Assembly: GCA_020628895.1 (NCBI GenBank)
Contig: JAHDEM010000015.1
Span: forward strand, 18,966 to 54,073
Reading direction: 5' to 3'
From: Candidatus Endobugula sp.
Lineage (GTDB): Bacteria > Pseudomonadota > Gammaproteobacteria > Pseudomonadales > Cellvibrionaceae
DNA length: 35,108 nucleotides
Shown here: one piece after another, positions 18,195 to 28,452 of the stretch
Layout of the letters: every line of letters begins with the position of its first letter
Numbering within the stretch: the first letter of the stretch is position 1
The notes under the pieces: generated by a model
What the model saw: only the letters and a program-made list of their open reading frames with translations
What the model was told of the DNA's origin: nothing
Databases searched by the model: none
Made by a program: the position numbers and the translations under genes

Positions 18195-20126
18195 ATGTCA
18201 TCTGTATATCCTGTCACCGAAGCTATCAGTACTGCTGCCCATATCGATAAAGAAGCGTATGACACGCTATATCAACAATCAGTTATGAACCCCGATCAGT
18301 TTTGGGCTGACCAAGCACAGCAATTCCTAACTTGGAAAAAACCGTGGGATACTGTGTGTGAGGCTGACTTTCGTCAAGGGTTGGCATGTTGGTTTCAGGG
18401 AGGGCAGTTGAATGTTAGCGAAAACTGTATTGACCGCCACTTACCTGAGCGTGCGCAACAAACAGCTATTATATGGGAAGGAGATAATCCTTCTGAAGAT
18501 AAACATATCACTTATGCCGATTTGTATGACTGCGTTTGCCGACTTGCGAACGTTCTAAAACAACGCGGTGTTAAAAAAGGTGATCGGGTGTGCATTTATA
18601 TGCCAATGATTCCTGAGGCGGCTTACGCGATGTTGGCTTGCGCACGTATTGGTGCTATTCACTCGATTGTCTTTGGTGGATTTTCTCCGGACGCGCTAAG
18701 CGATCGGATTATCGACTCAGATTGTCAGGTGATTATTACTGCTGATGAAGGGCTCAGAGGTGGGCGTACCATTCCGCTAAAAGCGAATACCGATAAAGCG
18801 CTAGAGCGCTGTGATAACGTACACACATGCCTTGTCGTACAGCGCACCGGTGGCAATGTTCAATGGGATGATCAACGTGATGTTTGGTACCACGAGTCTA
18901 TTACTCAAGTTGATGCTCATTGCGAGCCAGAACCCATGGAATCTGAGGATCCTCTATTTATTTTATATACCTCGGGTTCGACGGGGAAGCCAAAAGGGGT
19001 GTTGCACACAACCGCCGGTTATTTATTGCAAGCAGCCATGACTCACAAATATGTGTTTGATTACCAAGATGGCGAGGTTTACTGGTGTACGGCAGATGTC
19101 GGCTGGGTGACAGGCCATTCTTATATTGTCTACGGGCCACTAGTTAATGGTGCTATAACGTTAATGTTTGAAGGCGTGCCTACCTACCCTAATGCTTCTC
19201 GTTGCTGGGATATCGTCGACAAACATAATGTGTCTATTTTCTATACTGCTCCTACTGCCATACGTGCGTTGATGGGGGCTGGTGATGAGTGGGTCACTAA
19301 AACCTCCCGCAAAAGCTTACGTATTCTAGGAACAGTCGGTGAGCCGATTAATCCAGAAGCTTGGCATTGGTATAACACCGTTGTTGGTGAGGAGCGTTGT
19401 CCTATTGTTGATACATGGTGGCAGACAGAAACGGGCGCTCATATGTTAACGCCTATGCCCGGTGCTACCGATTTAAAACCAGGGTCTGCGACCTTGCCTT
19501 TCTTTGGGGTTCAGCCCGCTATTTTGGATGAAAATGGTAAAGAAATTGAAGGAGAGGGCGCTGGTAGCTTGGTGATTAAATCCTCTTGGCCAAGCCAGAT
19601 TCGCAGCGTATACGGAAACCACCAACGTCTAATCGATACATATTTCAGTACATACCCAGATTACTATTTTACGGGTGATGGTGCTCGCCGAGATAAAGAT
19701 GGATATTACTGGATAACAGGTAGAATGGATGATGTATTAAATGTGAGTGGGCATCGTTTAGGTACCGCAGAGATTGAAAGTGCGTTAGTGCTTCACGACA
19801 AAGTGGCTGAGTCCGCAGTGGTGGGTTATGAGCACGATATTAAGGGGCAGGGTATTTATGCCTACGTTACCTTAATGAATGGGGAGGAACCTAATGACGA
19901 TCTTAAAAAAGAGCTAATTGCTTTATGTGTGCAGCAAATAGGGCCTATTGCAAAACCCGATTTAATTCAATGGGCACCAGGGTTACCAAAAACTCGCTCA
20001 GGCAAAATTATGCGTAGAATTTTACGTAAAATTGCCACTAATGAGTTGGATAATTTGGGGGATACATCAACACTTGCAGACCCATCTGTTGTTGATGAGC
20101 TGATTGAGAATCGGTTGGTTAAATAA
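18195..20126 (+). CDS. acs: Acetyl-CoA synthetase
   Basis: A 643-residue AMP-forming enzyme turning acetate, ATP and CoA into acetyl-CoA, used for acetate scavenging in the cytoplasm. The P-loop-like [14 protein letters not shown] lies at ~256, [12 protein letters not shown] and [11 protein letters not shown] are the adenylation motifs, and the C-terminal [14 protein letters not shown] holds the lysine that Pat/CobB-type acetylation controls. Length is that of E. coli Acs (~650). GAAGGA lies 6 nt before the ATG. It is flanked by its own terminator and a long leader region, so it is probably transcribed alone. Confidence 0.96.
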   Translation: MSSVYPVTEAISTAAHIDKEAYDTLYQQSVMNPDQFWADQAQQFLTWKKPWDTVCEADFRQGLACWFQGGQLNVSENCIDRHLPERAQQTAIIWEGDNPSEDKHITYADLYDCVCRLANVLKQRGVKKGDRVCIYMPMIPEAAYAMLACARIGAIHSIVFGGFSPDALSDRIIDSDCQVIITADEGLRGGRTIPLKANTDKALERCDNVHTCLVVQRTGGNVQWDDQRDVWYHESITQVDAHCEPEPMESEDPLFILYTSGSTGKPKGVLHTTAGYLLQAAMTHKYVFDYQDGEVYWCTADVGWVTGHSYIVYGPLVNGAITLMFEGVPTYPNASRCWDIVDKHNVSIFYTAPTAIRALMGAGDEWVTKTSRKSLRILGTVGEPINPEAWHWYNTVVGEERCPIVDTWWQTETGAHMLTPMPGATDLKPGSATLPFFGVQPAILDENGKEIEGEGAGSLVIKSSWPSQIRSVYGNHQRLIDTYFSTYPDYYFTGDGARRDKDGYYWITGRMDDVLNVSGHRLGTAEIESALVLHDKVAESAVVGYEHDIKGQGIYAYVTLMNGEEPNDDLKKELIALCVQQIGPIAKPDLIQWAPGLPKTRSGKIMRRILRKIATNELDNLGDTSTLADPSVVDELIENRLVK

Positions 20127-20142
20127 GCGGTGATTTAACAAT

Positions 20143-20171
20143 AAAAAAGGCTCTATACAGAGCCTTTTTTA
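20143..20171. terminator. Bidirectional terminator after acs
   Basis: AAGGCTCT-ATAC-AGAGCCTT flanked by AAAA on the left and TTTT on the right, so it works for acs on the plus strand and for the DUF4864 gene on the minus strand. Confidence 0.92.
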
Positions 20172-20197
20172 TTGTTGAAGTTTATGTTGATTATTCG

Positions 20198-20626
20198 CTA
20201 TATGCGTTGCACTTTTAGTGCTTGAATCTCTACAGAATATATTTTCCATTCATCATTCTTTGTTTTGTTGAGGGCGTAAAATGCTCTCCATAACTTGCCA
20301 TATTCATCTTCTATAAGCACTTCTTGCATGATTTGTTGGTCTACTTTTGCATGTCTAGCAAACTGGTATTCTGCCGCTTGATAAAGCGCTTTGTAAGCAT
20401 GCTTTACCATGTGCATAAATTGCTGGGCGTTGGTGATTTTATGTTTAACTCTCGGTGAGACGTGTGAATAAGCTCTTTCGTTGTCATCACCGGCAAATGC
20501 AGATAATTGGTCAGCGATAACCGCTTGGATAGCAATTTGGTCATTGCTTACATCGGTAGTAGCCGAGGTTGTACTCGATATAAGAGCGATAAAAATCATC
20601 GCAAGTGATAAGAGTAAAGAACGCAT
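20198..20626 (-). CDS. Secreted DUF4864-type protein, copy 1
   Basis: A 142-residue protein with a signal peptide (MRSLLLSLAMIFIALISSTTSA) and one small alpha/beta domain of the DUF4864 type: IQAVIADQLSAF, AYSHVSPRVKHK, QFMHMVKHAYKALY, WRAFYAL and DEWKIYSVEI. Such domains resemble SnoaL/NTF2-like cones; no function is established. The frame is open five codons further (20641), but GGAGGT lies 6 nt before the ATG at 20626, so that start is chosen. It is clearly a paralogue of the gene at 20851-21276. It is separated from it by ~220 nt and may have its own promoter. Confidence 0.8.
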   Translation of the reverse strand: MRSLLLSLAMIFIALISSTTSATTDVSNDQIAIQAVIADQLSAFAGDDNERAYSHVSPRVKHKITNAQQFMHMVKHAYKALYQAAEYQFARHAKVDQQIMQEVLIEDEYGKLWRAFYALNKTKNDEWKIYSVEIQALKVQRI

Positions 20627-20850
20627 TGGGTAACCTCCCATATTTCTTTCTTAAAATAAGTATGGTTGAGGAATATCAATAACGCAAAAAAAATGGTGAT
20701 TAAATAGTCAGAAGCTTGTGTTTATTAAATTTTGAAATAAACATTATTTGTTAGTGATTAGTGGCTATAAAAACCAATGAAGTTAACGGTTATTGGCTAA
20801 TATTCTGATATAAGAAGCTCTCAGGAAGTAGTGGTGTGATTCGTAAAAAG

Positions 20851-21276
20851 TTACATTCTATGAGCATCTAGGCTTTGAATTTCTACGGCAAAAATTTTCC
20901 ATTCGTTATCGGTGTTTTTAGATAAAGCATAAAATGCTCGCCATACTTGTTGACGATTATCCTCGAATATAATTTCTTGCATCACATGATGTTTATTTGT
21001 GATGTGGCGGACAAATTTGTATTCTTTGGTTCCATATAGTGGAGCATAAGCCTGTTTTACCATGCTCATAAATTGATTAGGGGATATAAATTTTTCTCTT
21101 AATGAAGCAGCAACATGAGAGTATGCGGTAATGCTATCTCCTGCGGCAAAAGCAGAGAGTTGCTCACGAATAACATCTTGTACTTGATTAATCTCACCCT
21201 CACTAATTTCGGCCAACACCTTATGGGGCAGCAAGCTAATAAGAATGACACTAATAAGAGATAGTAAATGTTTCAT
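20851..21276 (-). CDS. Secreted DUF4864-type protein, copy 2
   Basis: A 141-residue paralogue of the neighbour: VIREQLSAFAAGD, AYSHVAASLREKF, QFMSMVKQAYAPLYG, WRAFYALSKNTDNEWKIFAVEIQSL. The signal peptide starts at MKHLLSLISVILISLL (ATG 21276); the frame's earlier ATG at 21321 would add 15 residues before the signal and is not preferred, although the ribosome binding site at 21276 is weak. Tandem duplication is likely. It lies 84 nt downstream of the glycoside hydrolase gene on the same strand. Function unknown. Confidence 0.78.
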   Translation of the reverse strand: MKHLLSLISVILISLLPHKVLAEISEGEINQVQDVIREQLSAFAAGDSITAYSHVAASLREKFISPNQFMSMVKQAYAPLYGTKEYKFVRHITNKHHVMQEIIFEDNRQQVWRAFYALSKNTDNEWKIFAVEIQSLDAHRM

Positions 21277-21360
21277 CAATAAATACTCTGTAGCAGGTGA
21301 CTTCTCAGTGAATATGTACAAGTTAATGTACGTTGCTACAACAGTATTAGATGAAAAGTA

Positions 21361-24177
21361 TTATTCAAAGGTAATATGATAGTAAATCGTTTTATCTCTT
21401 TGAGTGTTTAGTTCAAAGTCATTGTCACCAATAGGGTAGGTTTTACCTGTGGGGAGTCCGTCGTGGTTTAATACCTCAATAGTGCCTTTTCGTTTAAAAC
21501 GTAAAGTCGCTTTTACAGGCTCTAGAATCATAGGTGCTTCTCCTGCATTAGCAATAAGAGAGCCTTTAATATTCATATTGGTATTATGAGCACGAGCGAG
21601 AGCAACAATAATCGCTTCTTTGTCCGATGCTAAAGTCCCTGTTGGAGACTTTGCCGTGGTTAATATCACTGAGTAAGGAGATTGTGGTGTGATGCTCATA
21701 TCGTTTAGTTGATAAGTCATATTAGGAGCAAAGCCAATTATTCCCTGTGTTCCTTTGCTGTTTACTTCTACATACCCTTTTTTGTTGTCGTTGGTATAAG
21801 TCCATTTCAGTTCATTGGTGGTTGATGTAATGGTTTTTGAACCGTCCTTATTCAGGCGCTCATAGGTTTCTCGCCACGGGCTAATACTTGATACACCTTT
21901 GTCTTGTGTAAATTCAATTAACACTTTTCCTGCAGCTAATGCATTGTGATTTGGTGTTCCGCTTAATGACTTAATATCGTGTTGTTGATCAACGGTATTA
22001 TCAAAATCATAACTGTTGGTAACAGCCTGCTCTTTGTTAAGCCGACGTATGGCGATAGGCTTGGATTCGGTAATATCCCCTCGTAAAACCATTCGGCTTA
22101 ACACGGGGTAGAGTCCGACCCCTACAGGGGTCAAGTTATTAAATTTCTTATGGTTTGGATAAGTCAGTTGTGGACTAAAACCATTGCCATTGCTCGCAAA
22201 GTGGTAACTCATATCCCAGCCTTGTAACCCAAAGCCATAAATGGCCACTAGGCTGGTGTCAGCAGCTGCCCATTCAGAGGGAACAACTGACAACCACTCA
22301 CTAAACATAAAAGGAACGTTAGCCACTTGTTGCATGCCCGTGGATAAAAGGCCACTACCAGGGTCGCCAAGCATAGAGTAATTTTGTAGTTCAAACCCAG
22401 AACGCATGGTGTACCCGGGGTTACCTTGCGCTCCTCCTTGATAATTATGCCTATCAATGATTCCTATTTCAGCATCACTTAATAAATTAAGAAAATGGGT
22501 ACCTTTGTTACCCGCTTGCCAGTTACTGCTAACAATCATTCCCTCGAAACCAGTATCGCGGATGGCTTTAGAGGCTTTTGCATAGTATTGCTGTTGTTTT
22601 TCCAATAAAAAACGAGCGGTATCTTGCAGTCGCTTTGCTCGATATCCTTTTGTGCCCTGATTGTCATGAAACCAAGGATTCATATACGGGGTAATGTTAC
22701 GTTTGCTTAAATGCTCGTCGGCAAAGGCGCCATTATCTTTAAATGTGTTAATGGATTGACGTCCCCAAGCATTGACTAAGCTTTCATGTGTCCTATATTT
22801 TTTTATCAGCCAATCGCTAAATTGCTCAGCTAATAGTTTGTGATAAGTGGGGTGCTTAAGCACTTGAGGGGTAAATGTATAGAAGAAAATATCTTCTTCA
22901 TTTTGTATTTCGACATACGCTAAAGAGGGGTCTTTTGCATATGCTAACCCTGTGTATGGGTTTTTATGTTTCAGTAAGTTGGTAATAGTCTCTATATGAA
23001 GGTTTTGAACATCTTCTGCAAACCAAACTAAACCTGTGGTAACAGGTTTGTTGGGCTTCGCATTAACGATTTCATCATAGGCTATAAGCTTTTCTCTATC
23101 ACCTTCAAATACCATTAAATCCCAAATGGGTGAGAACCCGTACGAAATGCCTCGCTTCTTTAGTAAGCTTAGCCAATAGTCAAATCGAGATAATTTTTTA
23201 GCGTCGTATTCACTGGCACTATTACGAGTACCTAATCCCTCCCAATCGGCATTAGTTAACTTATGTAGCCTTACACTATTAATCCCATATTTGGCAAAAA
23301 AATCTGTTCTCGTTTTGGCGTTTCGCTTGGTAGGTGCAACATCTATATATTCAACGTTTGTTCCCCATATTTTATTATGCTGCTGATGGCTAAATTGATC
23401 GCTAGTCATTTGAGGAGGCGATTGGCTTTTATTAAGCCAATCTTGCATACCAATTTTTCCAGGTTTTCTTGTGTTTTTAGGTGCGAAGGTAAACCACTGG
23501 CTGTGGTCGGTATCATTCGGTAAGTCTTCTAGCTGGCGGTAGAAAGATAACTGTCGAGGTGTTTGAATTTTAATAGAGTGGTTAATAATTTCATCAGGTG
23601 ATATTTGGGCATCAACTAATTTTACCCGAGCAGTATAATCAAAATGTATATCAACAGGATACTTGAATGAGTTTGTTAATTTAGTTTCGCCATTGGCATG
23701 AATAAAATCCATTCGAACTATTTTTTCAGCATTCTTAACTCTTATAGGTATGCCGATGGTCTCTGATCTACCATTAATGTCGGTGTATCGAATAGAGCCA
23801 CCTTTTAGCGATGGTCCGGGATCAAATGCAAGTGATATATAAGTTAAGGGGACTGTTGTGGAAGATTTGAGCGTACTGTCTATCGACAATGTATTGTCTT
23901 TGTTATCTACTAGCAAATCCCAATTAATATTATCTTTATCAAGATGGTATGAATATAAGGTGGCGCTTGTTGTTAGCTCGTTTTGTTTAATGCGCTCAAC
24001 CCCCATCCATTGCCATCGGGGCTTAAAAGCCAAGTTATGTATTGTAACCACGGCCTCATCATTATCATCCATAATTAGAAAAGAATTTTTCGAAATGGGT
24101 ATTGCTGAGTAATTAGAGTAAGAATGAGCCGATAGAAAAATAATAATAACAGCAATAACTAAACTTCTTATAGGCAT
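21361..24177 (-). CDS. Secreted clan GH-A glycoside hydrolase, specificity unknown
   Basis: A 938-residue protein with a signal peptide (residues 1-21) and a beta-rich N-terminal region (~30-260) that may be a carbohydrate-binding or jelly-roll domain. A TIM-barrel-like catalytic part (~268-700) begins IWGTNVEYIDVAPT and YGINSVRLHKLT, and a beta-rich C-terminus follows. Clan GH-A logic is visible: acid/base Glu427 in EIQNEED, after the NPYTGLAYAKDPSLA string common in cellulase-like enzymes, and nucleophile Glu627 in MFSEW, followed by LQGWD. The exact GH family (GH5-like or unclassified) and the polysaccharide cannot be read. It begins 43 nt after dxs on the same strand, with a weak GAGA ribosome binding site. 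Confidence 0.78.
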   Translation of the reverse strand: MPIRSLVIAVIIIFLSAHSYSNYSAIPISKNSFLIMDDNDEAVVTIHNLAFKPRWQWMGVERIKQNELTTSATLYSYHLDKDNINWDLLVDNKDNTLSIDSTLKSSTTVPLTYISLAFDPGPSLKGGSIRYTDINGRSETIGIPIRVKNAEKIVRMDFIHANGETKLTNSFKYPVDIHFDYTARVKLVDAQISPDEIINHSIKIQTPRQLSFYRQLEDLPNDTDHSQWFTFAPKNTRKPGKIGMQDWLNKSQSPPQMTSDQFSHQQHNKIWGTNVEYIDVAPTKRNAKTRTDFFAKYGINSVRLHKLTNADWEGLGTRNSASEYDAKKLSRFDYWLSLLKKRGISYGFSPIWDLMVFEGDREKLIAYDEIVNAKPNKPVTTGLVWFAEDVQNLHIETITNLLKHKNPYTGLAYAKDPSLAYVEIQNEEDIFFYTFTPQVLKHPTYHKLLAEQFSDWLIKKYRTHESLVNAWGRQSINTFKDNGAFADEHLSKRNITPYMNPWFHDNQGTKGYRAKRLQDTARFLLEKQQQYYAKASKAIRDTGFEGMIVSSNWQAGNKGTHFLNLLSDAEIGIIDRHNYQGGAQGNPGYTMRSGFELQNYSMLGDPGSGLLSTGMQQVANVPFMFSEWLSVVPSEWAAADTSLVAIYGFGLQGWDMSYHFASNGNGFSPQLTYPNHKKFNNLTPVGVGLYPVLSRMVLRGDITESKPIAIRRLNKEQAVTNSYDFDNTVDQQHDIKSLSGTPNHNALAAGKVLIEFTQDKGVSSISPWRETYERLNKDGSKTITSTTNELKWTYTNDNKKGYVEVNSKGTQGIIGFAPNMTYQLNDMSITPQSPYSVILTTAKSPTGTLASDKEAIIVALARAHNTNMNIKGSLIANAGEAPMILEPVKATLRFKRKGTIEVLNHDGLPTGKTYPIGDNDFELNTQRDKTIYYHITFE

Positions 24178-24220
24178 AGAATTCTCGACTGTGTGAATGC
24201 TACAAAAATATTTTATGCTT

Positions 24221-26170
24221 TTAGGTTTGAGCGTCTAGTTTCTTTACACGCTCAGCGGTTGTCTTACATATACCTTTAGCATCTAGTCCAACCGTACTAA
24301 GAATCTTTTCTCGTTTCCCATGATCAATAAAGTAATCTGGCAAGCCTAACTGAAGTAACGATGTAGTGTAACCTTGCTGAGATAAAAATTCTCCGACCGC
24401 ACTACCAGCTCCGCCTGCAATAGCGTTTTCTTCAATCGTGACAATCAGTCTGTGGTCTTTTACAAGTGTTTTTATAAGCTCTTTATCTAGTGGCTTAACC
24501 CATCTCATATCGCATACAGTCGCTTGTAGAGCCTCAGCTGCTTTGACGGCTTCTGGTAATAATGTGCCAAAGCAAAGGATGGCAATATCTTTGCCCTTAT
24601 TTATTATTTTTGCTTTACCAACCACCAGTGAGGGAGATGATTTTTCAATAGTTGCTCCAGTTCCCTTGCCTCTAGGATAACGAACCGCTGCAGGTCCTGA
24701 GTACTCGTAAGCACTGTTGAGTAACTGATAGCACTCGTTTTCGTCACTCGGGGCTGCAATGATCATATTGGGTATGCAGCGTAAGTAGGCTAAATCAAAG
24801 CTGCCAGCATGTGTTGGGCCATCTTCGCCAACAATACCTGCTCTATCTATGCCAAAGGTGACATCTAGGTTTTGTAAAGCCACATCATGAATGAGCTGAT
24901 CATACCCACGTTGTAGGAAAGTGGAGTAAATGGCCACAACCGGTTTTTGCCCTTCGCACGCTATTCCAGCAGCGAGAGTCACGGCGTGTTGTTCTGCAAT
25001 GGCTACATCATAATAACGTTCAGGAAAGCGCTCAGAGAATTCAACCATTCCCGAACCTTCACACATAGCGGGTGTAATACCTACCAATTTCTCGTTTCTT
25101 TGTGCGGTATCACACAACCAAGAGCCAAAAACATCTTGGTACTTTTGTGCTTTGTTAATCGGTATGTCAGAGGTATCGCTATTGGCCTGCGTTGAAGAAT
25201 TGTTTTCAGGCTTAGGTTCGATTTTGTTGAGTGCGTGATATCCTACCGGATCAGCTTCTGCTGGTGAAAAACCTTTGCCTTTGCGTGTGATGATATGCAG
25301 TAACTTAGGTCCTTTAATATCTTTGAGTTTGCCAAGATAATTAACCAGTTCGGGTAAGTCATGGCCATCAATAGGGCCAACATAGTTAAACCCCATTTCT
25401 TCAAAGAGTGTCCCAGGTGATACTAGGCCTTTCATATGCTCTTCGGTACGACGTGCCATTTCCCACGCTTTAGGAATTTTGGTCAGTACTCGTTTACTAT
25501 TTTCTCTCAGTGCATTGTAGGATTTACTCGCCCATATTTTGGAAAAATAGGTGGCTAGTCCACCGACATTGGGTGAGATAGACATATTGTTATCGTTAAG
25601 AATAACTAATAAATCATTATTGGTATGTGCGCCGTGGTTTAAGGCTTCAAAGGCCATACCTGCAGTCATTGCACCATCGCCAATAATGGCGATATGTTTT
25701 CTCTCTGGAGTGTCGGTAGTCTCATCGGTGACTTGCATTTCACTACCAATGGCCATACCTAGTGCTGCACTAATAGAGGTACTGGAGTGTCCCACACCAA
25801 ATGTATCGTAATCACTTTCTGAGCGCTTAGGGAACCCCGATAACCCTTGATAACGGCGCATAGTCAACATTTCTTCACGTCGGCCAGTGAGTATTTTGTG
25901 TGGATAGGTCTGGTGGCCCACATCCCAGACTAAGCGGTCATTGGGGGTGTTATACACGTAATGGAGAGCGATGGTTAATTCGACAACACCTAAGCCAGCA
26001 CCAAAGTGCCCCCCGGTTTGACCAACACAATAAAGTAGGTAGTGACGTAACTGCTCGGCCACTTCATCCAATTGTTCAGGGGTTAACTGGCGTAAGTCTT
26101 CTGGAGCATTGATTGTGTCCAGTAACGGCGTTTGAGGTCGCGATAGCGGGATTTCACTGGACATTAGCAT
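24221..26170 (-). CDS. dxs: 1-deoxy-D-xylulose-5-phosphate synthase
   Basis: A 649-residue thiamine diphosphate enzyme joining pyruvate and glyceraldehyde 3-phosphate, the first step of the MEP isoprenoid pathway. The N-terminal part has [36 protein letters not shown] and the ThDP motif GDGAMTAG...NDNNMSI; the middle has YVGPIDGHD; the transketolase-type domain has [34 protein letters not shown] and RYPRGKG. It is slightly longer than E. coli Dxs (620). Start ATG 26170; a second ATG two codons on is equally possible and neither has a strong ribosome binding site. Third gene of xseB-ispA-dxs, 161 nt after ispA. Confidence 0.97.
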   Translation of the reverse strand: MLMSSEIPLSRPQTPLLDTINAPEDLRQLTPEQLDEVAEQLRHYLLYCVGQTGGHFGAGLGVVELTIALHYVYNTPNDRLVWDVGHQTYPHKILTGRREEMLTMRRYQGLSGFPKRSESDYDTFGVGHSSTSISAALGMAIGSEMQVTDETTDTPERKHIAIIGDGAMTAGMAFEALNHGAHTNNDLLVILNDNNMSISPNVGGLATYFSKIWASKSYNALRENSKRVLTKIPKAWEMARRTEEHMKGLVSPGTLFEEMGFNYVGPIDGHDLPELVNYLGKLKDIKGPKLLHIITRKGKGFSPAEADPVGYHALNKIEPKPENNSSTQANSDTSDIPINKAQKYQDVFGSWLCDTAQRNEKLVGITPAMCEGSGMVEFSERFPERYYDVAIAEQHAVTLAAGIACEGQKPVVAIYSTFLQRGYDQLIHDVALQNLDVTFGIDRAGIVGEDGPTHAGSFDLAYLRCIPNMIIAAPSDENECYQLLNSAYEYSGPAAVRYPRGKGTGATIEKSSPSLVVGKAKIINKGKDIAILCFGTLLPEAVKAAEALQATVCDMRWVKPLDKELIKTLVKDHRLIVTIEENAIAGGAGSAVGEFLSQQGYTTSLLQLGLPDYFIDHGKREKILSTVGLDAKGICKTTAERVKKLDAQT

Positions 26171-26331
26171 AACGTTTAAACATAAAGGATAAGAAGGGAC
26201 CTAAAATACAAACAAGCTAGCAATTGTAGTCGCTTGTAAGAGCCTTTTAAAGCTTATTTACTATACCCACAGTCCATTTGAGGAAATATCTTTGCGGGTT
26301 AGGCATATCGATAGTAATAAAATACTCAGGA

Positions 26332-27219
26332 TTAATGATTTCTGTTGACAATATAAGCCGATAAATGGCGTAAATTGTCGGCTCTGTAGTCGAAGCCACC
26401 GAGTGCATCAAGCGCCTCTTCGTGTAGCTGCTTTGCTTTATTTTTGGCGCTATCCAACCCTAATAGAGAGACATAAGTCGGTTTACTCAATGCTGCGTCA
26501 GCGCCTTGTTGCTTGCCTAATGTTTGAGTGTCTGAAATAACATCTAATACATCATCCTGAACCTGAAAGGCTAGGCCCACAGCGTTAGCATAGACCTCTA
26601 GTGCGGTTAATTGCTGCTCAGATGCTATACCCGTGGATAATGCGCCTAAACGGACAGCGCTGTTGATTAATGCTCCTGTTTTTAAACGATGCATATTAGC
26701 CAGTTCCTCAAGGCTAAGTTGTTGATTTATGGCACATAAGTCGATGGACTGGCCGGCGACCATGCCATTGGCTCCGCTGGCATTGGCAAGTGCTTGAATC
26801 ATTAATAGGCGTGTATTGGCATCGACATCGGTGTCGCTGGTATCGGATAAAATATCAAAAGCCATTGTTTGTAGGGCGTCTCCGGCAAGTATTGCTGTCG
26901 CTTCATCAAAAGCAATATGACATGTTGGCTTGCCGCGACGTAAATCATCATTATCCATAGCGGGTAAATCATCATGAATAAGGCTATAAGCATGAATGGC
27001 TTCAATAGCCGCAGCGGCTTGATCTGTGGTGCCGTTAGACTCCGCAATGGCATCGGCACTGGCGTAAACCAAGATAGGTCTTACACGCTTACCACCATTA
27101 AACAGGCTGTAGCGCATGGCTTCTTGTAAGCGGGTATGTGATTGGTATATGTCCAATCGTGTATTGATGACTTGATCAACACGATGGCGTGACTGATCGA
27201 TAAAAGTACTAAAAGACAC
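26332..27219 (-). CDS. ispA: Farnesyl diphosphate synthase (short-chain polyprenyl synthase)
   Basis: A 295-residue trans-prenyltransferase condensing isopentenyl diphosphate with allylic diphosphates to C15. The first Asp-rich motif DDLPAMDND and the second DDVLD bind magnesium; GGKRVRP, GQSIDL and KTGALI are conserved. The frame runs up to a TTG at 27246, but AAGGA lies 8 nt before GTG at 27219, which also matches the E. coli IspA length (299), so the GTG is chosen. It lies between xseB (44 nt upstream) and dxs, the standard proteobacterial order. Confidence 0.95.
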   Translation of the reverse strand: MSFSTFIDQSRHRVDQVINTRLDIYQSHTRLQEAMRYSLFNGGKRVRPILVYASADAIAESNGTTDQAAAAIEAIHAYSLIHDDLPAMDNDDLRRGKPTCHIAFDEATAILAGDALQTMAFDILSDTSDTDVDANTRLLMIQALANASGANGMVAGQSIDLCAINQQLSLEELANMHRLKTGALINSAVRLGALSTGIASEQQLTALEVYANAVGLAFQVQDDVLDVISDTQTLGKQQGADAALSKPTYVSLLGLDSAKNKAKQLHEEALDALGGFDYRADNLRHLSAYIVNRNH

Positions 27220-27263
27220 GTAATTAGTCCTTGATGATATGCACAAAGGTGATTCAGTTCAGA

Positions 27264-27506
27264 TTAGGGCGATGTTTCTTCTTCGAAGTCCACCAACGTC
27301 ATGTTGTCCCCTTCACCAATCAGCTTGGACACCTTTTGTTTGGCTTCGCTGAGCTGCTGTTGGCATGTTTTAGTGAGCGTAATCCCTTTCTCAAAAGCCG
27401 ATAGCGATTCTTCTAGGGATAAATCCCCAGCTTCTAAGGTAGTGACTAGGGTTTCTAATTCACCAATAAGTTCTTCAAAATTAGGCGTTTTTTTCTTGGT
27501 GCTCAT
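27264..27506 (-). CDS. xseB: Exodeoxyribonuclease VII small subunit
   Basis: An 80-residue helical protein matching XseB: PNFEELIGELETLVTTLEAGDLSLEESLSAFEKG followed by a coiled-coil helix (QQQLSEAKQKVSKL). It binds several to one XseA catalytic subunit to degrade single-stranded DNA; xseA is not in the window. First gene of xseB-ispA-dxs. No ribosome binding site is evident, and the best promoter upstream would leave a leader of only ~8 nt. Confidence 0.95.
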   Translation of the reverse strand: MSTKKKTPNFEELIGELETLVTTLEAGDLSLEESLSAFEKGITLTKTCQQQLSEAKQKVSKLIGEGDNMTLVDFEEETSP

Positions 27507-27520
27507 AAATGGCCATGCTT

Positions 27521-27549
27521 CTAATAGGGTTGATTTTACTTTTTGACAA
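27521..27549 (-). promoter_or_regulatory. Sigma-70-like promoter for xseB-ispA-dxs
   Basis: On the minus strand TTGTCA (27544-27549), a 17-bp spacer and TATTAG (27521-27526). The predicted start is about 27514, only ~8 nt from the xseB ATG. A GTGTGCACAC palindrome lies just upstream (around 27560-27570). Confidence 0.4.
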
Positions 27550-27683
27550 CATATGTGTGCACACTACCAGAGCTTGCTAACAATTTACAGGTTTTGCAGG
27601 AGAAATGAAAAATAGCGGCTAGACTAAAAAGAGAGGTAGTAATAACGCGATAGAAAAACAGCAAGCAACGAGAGAGGTATGGT

Positions 27684-28439
27684 GTGGATTTAGCGACGCT
27701 GATTGGTATTTTAGGTGCCTTGGCTTTAATTGTCGTGACAATGTTGATGAGTGGTGATCTTGGCATGTTTGTTAATGCGCCGTCACTGGTTATCGTATTT
27801 GGCGGTACGTTTACGGCAGTAATGGCTAAATACGGATTAGGGCAATACCTAGCTTTTGGCAAGATGATTGGCAAAAGCTTTAAGGGTGGTGATGTCAACA
27901 TGGGAGACTTAATTGATGAAATCGTTGCTCTAGCGGATGAGGCTCGAAAAGGAGGGTTACTTGCTCTAGAGGGAAAAGAAGTCAGTAGTGACTTTTTGGG
28001 CAAAGGTATTCAGCTTTTAGTCGATGGTCATGAACCCGATGTTGTGAAAGCGATTTTATCGAAAGAAAAAACAGAAGCCGAGAAACGACATGCAATTGGC
28101 GCCTCCATTTTTACTAATATGGCTTCCATGGCGCCTGCCATGGGGATGATTGGTACGCTTATTGGTCTGGTTGCGATGCTGGCTAATATGTCAGATCCAA
28201 AATCCATTGGTCCTGCCATGGCGGTAGCACTCTTAACGACATTGTATGGAGCAATTTTAGCGAATGGTTTTTGTGAGCCCGTGGCCGATAAATTATCCAT
28301 CAAAGCGCAAAATGATGTGATGTTAAAAAACCTAGTTATTGATGCTCTATTAGCGATTCAAAACGGTCAAAACCCTAGGGTTATTGACAGTATGTTGCGT
28401 AACTATTTACCGGAAGGTAAACGAGAAGTGGCAGAGTAA
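27684..28439 (+). CDS. pomA: Flagellar motor stator protein PomA (sodium-type MotA)
   Basis: A 251-residue four-helix stator subunit very close to Vibrio PomA: MDLATLIGILGA at the start, IVFGGTF, the cytoplasmic loop with ARKGGLLALEGKE and DGHEPDVV, then APAMGMIGTLIGLVAML and the long PAMAVALLTTLYGAILAN helix, and QNGQNPRVIDS near the end. With PomB it forms the ion channel that drives flagellar rotation. The start codon is GTG at 27684, with AGAGAGG 6 nt upstream. Divergent from xseB; pomB follows after 13 nt. Confidence 0.95.
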   Translation: MDLATLIGILGALALIVVTMLMSGDLGMFVNAPSLVIVFGGTFTAVMAKYGLGQYLAFGKMIGKSFKGGDVNMGDLIDEIVALADEARKGGLLALEGKEVSSDFLGKGIQLLVDGHEPDVVKAILSKEKTEAEKRHAIGASIFTNMASMAPAMGMIGTLIGLVAMLANMSDPKSIGPAMAVALLTTLYGAILANGFCEPVADKLSIKAQNDVMLKNLVIDALLAIQNGQNPRVIDSMLRNYLPEGKREVAE

Positions 28440-28452
28440 AAGGCAGTAGCTG

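Noticed and set aside
27220-27246. ispA start at TTG 27246
   Set aside because: GTG 27219 has AAGGA at 8 nt and gives the normal family length.
27536-28003. 155-codon minus-strand frame opposite pomA
   Set aside because: It lies antisense to a well-supported pomA and has low-complexity Ser/Pro content; a shadow frame.
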